From NCBI GenBank assembly GCA_963989245.1, contig OZ022341.1, positions 72,792,124 through 72,856,123 of the forward strand: 64,000 nt of DNA, read 5' to 3'. How positions within the stretch are numbered: the stretch's first letter is position 1; each line of letters begins with the position of its first letter. Position numbers and translations under genes: made by a program. The stretch comes from Nansenia antarctica. Lineage: Eukaryota; Chordata; Actinopteri; Argentiniformes; Microstomatidae. Below are positions 42,201 to 53,290 of this stretch, in pieces. The notes below the pieces were generated by a model that searched no databases, was not told where the DNA came from, and saw only the letters and a list, made by a program, of their open reading frames with translations.

Positions 42201-45200
42201 TTCTGTAGTGGATCGGTCTCTCCTGGGCCTGCTGCGGTCCTCATCCCGGAGGGCACAGTTGAAATCTCCCCCCACTAGGACTGGTGTGGGGATGAGGAGG
42301 AGAGACCGAAGTTTCTTGAAAAGGGAGACTCTCTTGGCCACGTTGGTTGGGCCGTACACATTGATGACCCTCAGCGGCGAACCCTGGATCTCTAGGTCCA
42401 GAACCAGGATTCGCCCGCTCTCTACAACCTCCCCCTTTTTGGTCTGCAGAAAAGGGTTGGCCACCAAAATGCCGACCCCATCAGCTCTATCAATATTTGA
42501 GCCTGACCAGAGAGAGTCCCCCCGTGTCCATTCCTCCTCCAGGGTGGCGTCCATCTCCTTGAATGGGATGGCGCACTCCTGGAGGATATACATGTCTGAC
42601 TGATGTTGGGTGATGTACTGGTAGACGACCTCCCGTTTGTCTGGTTGCCGGAGGCTTCTGGTGTTGAGAGATGAGATTGTTATCCTCATGGTTCTTGGAT
42701 TTGGTTTGTTCCAATTTTTGCTAAGTTATTGCACATGAGGTTGAGGCCCTCCAATGGGTCGTTGGGGGCCAGATAGTGTGGTACCTCCCCTTGGCTGCTC
42801 ATGGTGTGGGGGTTGTCTCCCCTCTGACTGCCTGGTGGCCCCCTCATCTGTGTTGTTGATGAGGTGATTTTCGGTGGCCCGTACGGTCCGGTGAGCATGG
42901 ACTGGGGGTGGCTGGTGGGCTGTGCAGGGTGAGGAGCATGTGATGACTGGAGAGAGGAAGAGGGTGGGGAGGAGGGTTTGGGGGGGGGAGCCGGCTTACC
43001 TGTATGGCGTTGGGGTTTGGGTTCTGGAGTAGTCTTTTTGTCTGGTTTTTTCCGGATTGCCTTTTTTTGTGGTCTTTTGCGTTTTGGTTGAGCCAAGCTC
43101 CAGTCATTTTCACTGTCTGATTGGGAGGGGAGGTGGATCTGCGGTGTGCTGCTGGTGGCTATCTCAATAGAGGCCGGCTCCCCCTTCATGGTGTTTTTGC
43201 AGGGGGTGGAGGTGGCAATGGGGTTTAGGAGGGGGTGGGTGTTGAGGTTGTCTGTAGGGGGTGCTGGGACGGTTGGTTCCTCTCCTTCTCCTTCTCCGTC
43301 GCTCGAGCTCTGATCGTCCCCTCCATCGCTCGGGCGCCGGTCCTCCTCCGTCTCTCCCTTCTCTTCCTCCATGTTGGGTGTGGGTTGGGGTGTGGGTTGG
43401 GGTGGGGGTTGGGGTGGGGGTTGGGGTGTGGGTTGGGGTGGGGGTGGGGGTTGGGGTGGTGGTTGGTTGGATTTATAGCCCCGGGCTCTACTTGCATAGG
43501 AACTTGGGCAGTCACGGTAAAGATGCCCCTGTCCCCCGCACAGGTTGCAAGGTCTGGTCGTGGTGCACTCCGACGTCGGGTGGTCTTGGCGGCAGATTTT
43601 ACATACCACGGCCTTGCAGGCCGCTGCCAGATGGCCCAATTGGCCGCAGTTCCTGCAGAGCTTCGGCATACCGTAGTAGTAGACGGAGCCCCTGTTGTTC
43701 CCCAGGTTGATGGTGCTGGGGATATGTTGGACTCCGCCTATCCCCTCCGGGTCCGGACGGAGTTGCACCAGCCATTTCTTGGCCCCCGTCCACACTCCGT
43801 CTTCATCCAGGACCATCCGGGCCCCCGATTTAAGGGTGGCATGACGGTGTAGCCACACCTCAATATCATATTCCTGAATCACCTCATTGTGGAATTGAAT
43901 TGTGACCACTTTTGATTCTAAATCCGTTAGTGGGTGGGCTGTAAAACGGTTAAGTGGGGGTTTGTGTTCATTAATCCTATGAAAGGTCCAGAATTCCTCT
44001 AACAGTTGGGGGGTTTTAAAGCTCACTTCAAAACATTCATTCGGCCCAGGGGGCTTCACCAGGCAGTTTAGATCAGACGGCACAAAGCCCATACCTCTCT
44101 GTAGAACCGCCCTGCTGAATTCCAGGCGGGTCATCGTTGTTACTGGTCTGGCAGTCTTCTGTTGGGGGGCTCCATCCATGGCAGCCTCCTCAGTTGGGTT
44201 GAGCGTCAACCTGACGGCGTTGTAGCGCCGCATCGCTCCGGGGTTCATCGTTGGAGTGGGGTGGGGGGGGTGGGGGATCAGGAGGAAGGAGGGAGAGGAA
44301 TAGGGTTAGGGGGAGGTTGTAGATAATTTTTTGGGGGGGGGAATAGGGTACTTGCCGTTAGGTTAGGGGTGTTGTTCCTCTCAGGTCCTCACGGCAGATT
44401 TTGGACTCTGGCTTGGGTCTGGAACTGGGTTCCCGTCTGGGGACAAAAGAGGGACACCTGAGAGCGAGTGGGGACACCAGGTGGCCAAAGACCTACGGTC
44501 TTGAAAGCACTCCCCTGTGTCCCTCTCGCTCCTAGCTTAGATGTTATAGTTGTCCTCCCTCCTGGTCTGGTTGGGGTCCACTGGCTCAGCTGGGTCGGCT
44601 GGTGGGTGTTGGGCCCTCTCTCACCTCTGGCGTGCTTGGGAGAGTCGAGGTCTTCGGAAGCTCCTCTCGGGGTCCGGCCTTTCCGCTCTTTTGAGGGGGG
44701 CTGCCCAGGGGCCGAACTCGTGCTCCAGTGGCGGGCAGGCCACCTACTGAAAGAGTCGCGGTCTTTGGAAGCTCCTCTCGGGGTCCGGCCTGTCCGCTCT
44801 TTGGAGGGGGGCTGCCCAGGGGCCGAACTCGTGCTCCAGTGGCTCCAGTGGCGGGCAGGCCACCTACTGGTCACCTACTGGAAGAGTCGCGGTCTTTGGA
44901 AGCTCCTCTCGGGGTCCGGCCTTTCCGCTCTTTGGAGGGGGGCTGCCCAGGGGCCGAACTCGTGCTCCAGTGGCTCCAGTGGCGGGCAGGCCACCTACTG
45001 GTCACCTACTGGAAGAGTCGCGGTCTTTGGAAGCTCCTCTCGGGGTCCGGCCTTTCCGCTCTTTGGAGGGGGGCTGCCCAGCGGCCGAACTGCCCCAGTG
45101 GTGAAAAGGCCACCTACTGGAAGAGTCGCGGGTCTCCGGCAGCTCCTCTCGGATCCCGGCCTGTTCCGCTCAAAGAGGGGGGGGTGGGTCAGGGGAGCCA

Positions 45201-48200
45201 CCTCCCAGCAGCGGTCAAGCCACCTACTGAGAAGACGTGCTCCCCGACCAAGAATAGAAAAAAAGGAGGGGCATAGAGCCTAGTGAGGAAAAAGGAAAAA
45301 CCCTAGATTTCTCAAAAAAAACACAAAAACCCACACCCCACCGAAGACTAGCTTTAATAGAAGTCTCTAGTAAGGGCGAAAGGCCTGTGCGTTTCTTGAA
45401 GAGAAACCAGAGTTTGCTCTTAGCCAAAAGGCCGAGAAGCAATCACTGTGATCTGAAGAGAAACCAGAGTGTACTGCCTTCTGTACGGCAGCCCAGAGGA
45501 GGCCATGGCCAGGGACACACTCCTCGGTCACGGTTACAGTCCTAAGGCTTCTTCTTCTTTCGTGTAACGTCAGAGGTCCAACTCGGTGTCGCGTAGCCAT
45601 GCCCGCATCTCTGGTTCTAGGTCGAAGAGGCTGGCTTCTGAGGGTGGTCTATATAAGGGGCAGATGGTGATTATGTGGTCGGCGGTCTGCTCTGGGTCAC
45701 CGCACTCGCATGCCGCACTGTCCGCCAGGCCCCACGCCTTCATTGATGTTTTAAAGCGACCGACACCAGTTCGTAGACGGTTCAGTGTGGTCCATTGCCG
45801 GCGTGGTAGGTCGTCTCCTCCAATGGCGCCATCTCCTGGGTCCCAGATGTAGCGGTGGATTCGGGAGGGCCCGGTTGACTCCCACTCCTGCTTCCAAGCT
45901 GCTGCCAGCCATGCATCTCTGGAGATGTCCTCAGAGGTGGAGTTGAGCATGGCTTGTGCTGCCTTGTTGTAAGGGTGGCGGGTCTTGAGTCGGCTTGGAG
46001 GTGCTGGTGTTATGGTGGTGTTGTGCAGGATGTGCCAATCATGCTTTTGTGCCTTCCTGGCCAGGGCGAGGGTGGCAGCCTCCCGTCGGAGGCCGGCCGG
46101 TGCTATTCCCGCGAGGACTGGCAAGAGGGACACAGGGGTAGGCTTCAAGCATCCAGTTATTATTCGGAGGGAGGTATTGATAGCCACGTCGACCTTTCTC
46201 GCATGAGGGCTTCTGCTCCAGACTGGGGCGCAGTATTCTGCTGCAGAGAAGACCAGGGCTTGGGTGGATATTCTTAGCGTCTTAGCGGAGGCTCCCCAGG
46301 TTGTACCAGCAAGGCGGCGGATCAGCGCGGCCCTGGATGTCACTTTGGCCTTGACTTCTTCCAGGTGTTGCCTGAAGGATAATGTCCGATCCAGGCGCAC
46401 TCCAAGGTACTTCGGGGCTTGCTGGACCTCCAGACATTTGTTGTCAACGCGCACCTCAAGTTCCCTCCTGGCTTCTCTGGTGCTGAGGTGGTATGCCGCT
46501 GCGACTGTCTTTCCGACACTGAGTTGTAGACGCCACCTTCGAAGGTATGCTACCAGTGTGCCTATGTCTACGTTAAGACCCTCTTCCATCGCCTTCCACG
46601 TTGGTCGGCTCAGCATGATGGCAAGATCGTCTGCATAGCCATACTTTCTAGATGCTGTATCAGGTAGGTCGTGGATGTAAACGTTGAACAGCATCGGCGA
46701 GAGAACAGACCCCTGCGGTACCCCGTTCCTCAGTCTTAATCCTTACTTAGTCCTAAGGCTGAACTTTCAGTGGACATCGTCTTTCACACATGTTGTACTT
46801 ACTGCGAAAATGCGAAAATACAACAACCCATGGAGTTACAAGCTTTCATACACCTTTCCGAACTCAACAAGAGACATGTTAGAGTTGACAGAATGTTATA
46901 TTACAGACCAACATAAGGGTATGACGGGGGCCGAGGGGTATGATGGGAAATTGAGTTTCTGTTCATTTCCTGCTTTGAAAGCGGACTTTCGTCGTTGGCT
47001 CTCCTCGTCTTTCACACATTGTGGGCAGAGAAATACAGCAACCGAAATGTAGTTGTAGCGTCATATCACGCCGTCCTGAATTCAGTTCAGATTGTTGTTT
47101 TTTATTATTATTGACAAAACGTTACAATTCATAGCTTTCATGTGACGTCACAGCATAGTGGAAACGCCCACCTGACAGGCAAAAGGCACTTTTTGCGGGC
47201 AAAACCCACTTTTTGCGGGTTAATAACTTTGATTTCCCGTGGGTTAGGAAAATAATTCCAACGTGTCCGGATAGAGTAGAAGACAGGGAATCCAACACTA
47301 TTTGAATGGAGTCGATCCTCCACTCCTATCACCGTGGACACAGCAAGGAGCGACTTACCGGATATAAATATTCCCTCGCCTCGCTGACAGCGGGAGTTGG
47401 GAGTTTCGTCCAGCAGCCGGTGAACGCCCGGTTGATCGAGTTTCATATTAAAAGTATATCTTCTCGGGGTGTCAGCGCGGTGGTTAAGGGCTCAAAATGA
47501 CCGTATACTGATGGTGAATTTAGCAATAATAGTCTTATGTTTGTACCACCTCCATAACCGGTGTTATTCGCGGGAAAAGCCGGTCAAGGAGGCACCCTTT
47601 GCAGGTCAATAACTTTGATTCTCCGGGGGTTAGGAAAATAATTCCAACGTGTCCGGATAGAGTAGAAGACAGGGAATCCAACACTATTTGAATGGAGTCG
47701 ATCATCCACTCCTATCACCGTGGACACAGCAAGGAGCGAATTCCCGGATATAAATATTCCCTCGCCTCGCTGACAGCGGGAGTTGGGAGTTTCGTCCAGC
47801 AGCCGGTGAACGCCCGGTTGATCGAGTTTCATATTAAAAGTATATCTTCTCGGGGTGTCAGCGCGGTGTTTAAGGGCTCAAAATGACCGTATACTGATGG
47901 TGAATTTAGCAATAATAGTCTTATGTTTGTACCACCTCCATAACCGGTGTTATTCACGGGAAAAGCCGGTCAAGGAGGCACCCTTTGCAGGTCAATAACT
48001 TTGATTCTCCGGGGGTTAGGAAAATAATTCCAACGTGTCCGGATAGAGTAGAAGACAGGGAATCCAACACTATTTGAATGGTGTCAATCCTCCACTCCTA
48101 TCACCGTGGACACAGCAAGGAGCGAATTCCCGGATATAAATATTCCCTCGCCTCGCTGACAGCGGGAGTTGGGAGTTTCGTCCAGCAGCCGGTGAACGCC

Positions 48201-51200
48201 CGGTTGATCGAGTTTCATATTAAAAGTATATCTTCTCGGGGTGTCAGCGCGGTGTTTAAGGGCTCAAAATGACCGTATACTGATGGTGAATTTAGCAATA
48301 ATAGTCTTATGTTTGTACCACCTCCATAACCGGTGTTATTCACGGGAAAAGCCGGTCAAGGAGGCACCCTTTGCAGGTCAATAACTTTGATTCTCCGGGG
48401 GTTAGGAAAATAATTCCAACGTGTCCGGATAGAGTAGAAGACAGGGAATCCAACACTATTTGAATGGTGTCAATCCTCCACTCCTATCACCGTGGACACA
48501 GCAAGGAGCGAATTCCCGGATATAAATATTCCCTCGCCTCGCTGACAGCGGGAGTTGGGAGTTTCGTCCAGCAGCCGGTGAACGCCCGGTTGATCGAGTT
48601 TCATATTAAAAGTATATCTTCTCGGGGTGTCAGCGCGGTGTTTAAGGGCTCAAAATGACCGTATACTGATGGTGAATTTAGCAATAATAGTCTTATGTTT
48701 GTACCACCTCCATAACCGGTGTTATTCACGGGAAAAGCCGGTCAAGGAGGCACCCTTTGCAGGTCAATAACTTTGATTCTCCGGGGGTTAGGAAAATAAT
48801 TCCAACGTGTCCGGATAGAGTAGAAGACAGGGAATCCAACACTATTTGAATGGTGTCAATCCTCCACTCCTATCACCGTCGTGTATCTTGATAGTTCTTC
48901 ATGAGTGAGGTGGTCTAAATAGTAGGCAGCCATGTTGAGCGATGTTGCTATGATACTTTTTGCCCGTCAGGTTGGTGGTTGCTAGGGAAGAAACCACGTG
49001 ACTGAAAGCTATGAATACAGACCGAAATAAGGCACGAGGGGCATGAGGGGAAATTGAGTGCTGGTTGTAGCTGCAACACCACCATACACCACACTTTTTT
49101 TCATGAATATTACAATGTATGTTTTTGTTTATGTCCTTGTTTAAATGACACAGTGTGTAAAGTGATGTATGTATATGGGTACCATAGGGAAATAATATAA
49201 TCATATATATGTAAATAGTGTAATCATTTTTAAAAAGTAAATAACACAAAAAAAACAACAGCAACAAATGAAAACACTCGAATGTTCATTGGAATCATTT
49301 CATCCCACAGGTCACTTCCTGTTGACCTTCCTCCTGCTGGACCTGATGAAGAGGTCGACGCCGGCCCGGGTCATCAGCCTGTCCTCCATGGCCCACGCCT
49401 GGGGCAGGATACAGCTGGAGGACATCCACAGCGAGCGGAGCTACCACCCCCGACGGGCCTACGGGCAGAGCAAGCTGGCCAACATCCTGACCACCCGCTC
49501 CCTGGCCCAGAGGCTGAAAGGTTGGTACGGGCTAGCGCTACGATTACACTTAGGGCTAGGGCCAGGGCTAGGGCCAGGGTTAGGGCCAGGGTTAGAGTTA
49601 GGGCCAGGGTTAGGGCAGGGTTAGGGCCAGGGTTAGGGCCAGGGTTAGGACCAGGGTTAGGGCCAGGGTTAGCGCTAGGGTTAGAGTTAGGGCTAGGGCC
49701 AGGGTTCGGGCCAGGGTTAGGGCCAGGGCTAGGGCCAGGGTTAGGGCCAGGGTTAGGGCCAGGGTTAGGGCCAGGGTTAGGGCCAGGGTTAGGGCCAGGG
49801 CTAGGGCCAGGGTTAGGGCCAGGGTTAGGGCAAGGGTTAGGGCCAGGGTTAGGGCCAGGGTTAGAGTTAGGGCTAGGGCCAGGGTTAGGGCCAGGGTTAG
49901 GGCCAGGGCTAGGGCCAGGGTTAGGGCCAAGGCTAGGGCCAGGGTTAGGGCCAGGGCCAGGGTTAGGGCCAGGGTTAGCACTAGGGTTAGAGTTAGGGCT
50001 AGGGCCAGGGTTAGCGCCAGGGTTAGAGTTAGGGCTAGGGCCAGGGTTAGCGCTACGGATAGAGTTAGGGCTAGGGTTAGGGCTAGGGCCAGGGTTAATG
50101 TTAGAGTTAGGGCCAGGGCTAGGGCTAGGGTTAGGGCTAGGGTTAAGGTTAGGGTTGGGGTTAGAGCTCGGGCTAGGGATAGGGATAAGGTTAGGGTTAG
50201 CGTTAGAGCTAGGGCTAGGGTTAATGCTAGGCTTAGGGCTAGGACTAAGCTAATGCTAGGGTTAGGGCTAGGACTAATGTTAGGGCTAGTGCTAGGGGTT
50301 AAGGCTAGGCTTAGGTTTGGAACAACGGTGAGGGTTGGAGCCAGAATTAATCAAGGTCACCTGAGATGCCAGTTACCCCTCCTCCTCTCACCCCAGTCAG
50401 ACTGTTACCCCTCCTCCTCTCACCCCAGTCAGACTGTTACCCCTCCTCCTCTCACCCCAGTCAGACTGTTACCCCTCCTCCTCTCATCCCAGTCAGACTG
50501 TTACCCCTCCTCCTCTCACCCCAGTCAGACTGTTACCCCTCCTCCTCTCACCCCAGTCATGGCAGTTACCCCTCCTCCTCTCACCCCAGTCAGACTGTTA
50601 CCCCTCCTCCTCTCACCCCAGTCATGGCTGTTTGCCCTCCTCCTCTCACCCCAGTCAGACTGTTACCCCTCCTCCTCTCACCCCAGTCAGACTGTTACCC
50701 CTCCTCCTCTCACCCCAGTCAGACTGTTACCCCTCCTCCTCCCACCCCAATCAGACTGTTACCCTCCTCCTCCCACCCCAGTCAGACTGTTACCCCTCCT
50801 CCTCTCACCCCAGTCAGACTGTTACCCCTCCTCCTCTCACCCCAGTCATGGCAGTTACCCCTCCTCCTCTCACCCCAGTCAGACTGTTACCCCTCCTCCT
50901 CTCACCCCAGTCATGGCTGTTTGCCCTCCTCCTCTCACCCCAGTCAGACTGTTACCCCTCCTCCTCTCACCCCAGTCAGACTGTTACCCCTCCTCCTCTC
51001 ACCCCAGTCAGACTGTTACCCCTCCTCCTCTCACCCCAGTCAGACTGTTACCCCTCCTCCTCTCACCCCAGTCATGGCAGTTACCCCTCCTCCTCTCACC
51101 CCAGTCATGCCAGTTACCCCTCCTCCTCTCACCCCAGTCAGACTGTTACCCCTCCTCCTCTCACCCCAGTCATGACTGTTACCCCTCCTCCTCTCACCCC

Positions 51201-51934
51201 AGTCATGCCAGTTACCCCTCCTCCTCTCACCCCAGTCATGGCAGTTACCCCTCCTCCTCTCACCCCAGTCAGACAGTTACCCCTCCTCCTCTCACCCCAG
51301 TCAGACTGTTACCCCTCCTCCTCTCACCCCAGTCATGGCTGTTTGCCCTCCTCCTCTCACCCCAGTCAGACTGTTACCCCTCCTCCTCCCACCCCAGTCA
51401 GACTGTTACCCCTCCTCCTCTCACCCCAGTCAGACTGTTACCCCTCCTCCTCTCACCCCAGTCAGACTGTTACCCCTCCTCCTCTCACCCCAGTCATGGC
51501 AGTTACCCCTCCTCCTCTCACCCCAGCCACAGCCTGTTTGCCCTCCTCCTACACGGGAGGCTGTACAGGAATCTAGGCTCCCGCACCAGCAGGCTGGAGA
51601 ACAGCTTCTTCCCTGCACTTTTGCCTCCACACTGTCGTGAACACGCCTCTATGTACCCCCAGGCACGGGGGTGACGGTGTACGTGGTCCACCCAGGGGTG
51701 GTGCGTACGGAGCTGAAGAGGCACATGAACGCGGCGCTGCTGCTCTCCTGGAAGCTGGTCCGCCCCTTCACCAAGACGGTGGAGCAGGGGGCTCAGACCT
51801 CCATCTACTGCGCCGTGGAGCTGGCCCTGGAGACGGAGAGTGGGGGGTATTACTGGTGAGTCTGTCTGTCTCTGTCTGCCTGTCTGTCTGTCTGTCTGTC
51901 TATGTGCCTGTTTGTCTGTCTGTCTGTCTGTACA

Positions 51935-51989
<55 letters not shown>

Positions 51990-52892
51990 TTCTCTCTCTC
52001 TTTCACTCTCTGATTCAGATTCAGATTCAATTTAATTGTCATTGGCACAGTACCTCTAAACGCACTCGGCATCTAGCCAGATGTGCAAAAGCCACGAGCA
52101 GTACAGTAAGAAATATGCAGCATGTACAGAGCAAGGGCAAAGTTATCAATACAATATATACAGCATATGTACAAAAACAGCAGTGGGCAAAAGCTGAAGT
52201 CCTGAGTGTTATAGGAAGAGGGGGACGGGGGGGACGGAGGGGGCTGGGTGGGGAGAGGGGGGGGGGGGAGGTGGGAGCTAGAGGGCAAGGCGACCGCAGG
52301 GAGGTTGAGTAGCTGCAGGGAAGAAGCTGTTCTCCAGCCTGCTGGTGGAGGAGCCTAGACCTCTGTACACCTCCCGTGTGGGAGGAGCCTAGACCTCTGT
52401 ACACCTCCCGTGTGGGAGGAGCCTAGACCTCTGTACACCTCCCGTGTGGGAGGAGCCTAGACTCCTGTACACCTCCCTTGTGGGAGGAGCCTAGACTCCT
52501 GTACACCTCCCTTGTGGGAGGAGCCTAGACTCCTGTACACCTCCCTTGTGGGAGGAGCCTAGACTCCTGTACACCTCCCTTGTGGGAGGAGCCTAGATCT
52601 CTGTACACCTCCCTTGTGGGAGGAGCCTAGACCTCTGTACACCTCCCTTGTGGGAGGAGCCTAGACCTCTGTACACCTCCCTTGTGGGAGGAGCCTAGAC
52701 TCCTGTACACCTCCCTTGTGGGAGGAGCCTAGAGTCCTGTACACCTCCCTTGTGGGAGGAGCCTAGACCTCTGTACACCTCCCTTGTGGGAGGAGCCTAG
52801 ACTCCTGTACACCTCCCTTGTGGGAGGAGGGCACACAGGCCGTGACTGGGGTGAGAGGTGTCCTCACTGATGCCAGTCTCTCTATTTCTCTC

Positions 52893-52936
<44 letters not shown>

Positions 52937-52949
52937 CTCTCTCTCTCTG

Positions 52950-52988
<39 letters not shown>

Positions 52989-53099
52989 GTGTCTCTCCCT
53001 CTGTCCCCCCTACTCTCTCTCTCTCTCTTTCTCTCTTCAGATTCAGATTCAGAATCAGATAACGTTTATTGCCATTATGCTTGACACATTATGAGCTCC

Positions 53100-53130
<31 letters not shown>

Positions 53131-53203
53131 CATCTCTCTCTCCCTCTCTCTCTCCCTCTCTCTCTCCATCTCTCCCTCTGCCCCCCCCTCTCTCTCTCTC
53201 TCC

Positions 53204-53290
<87 letters not shown>

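Larger units (their letters stand above)
38086..45361 (-). mobile_element. Full-length Tx1-clade LINE inserted in U5
   Basis: From 5' to 3' on the minus strand: monomer-bearing 5' UTR (44249-45361), ORF1 (42686-44248), ORF2 (39303-42689) and 3' UTR (38103-39302). The 3' end abuts CTTTTACTAAAGATTT (38102-38087), the U5 loop-I target. Its 5' end follows U5-like sequence at 45362. Both ORFs are open, so it is potentially active. Tx1-clade families are known for site-specific targets, such as Keno in U2 snRNA and Mutsu in 5S rRNA genes. Confidence 0.88.

Noticed and set aside
47307..48658. Four 64-aa open frames in series as a gene family
   Set aside because: They are the same frame of the 386-bp satellite repeated; no protein-like conservation is visible.
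49282..51674. Long Gly-Pro-Leu and Pro-Ser-rich open frames
   Set aside because: Translations of the telomere-like and 32-bp arrays; the real exon 5 lies in the neighbouring frame at 49311-49520.
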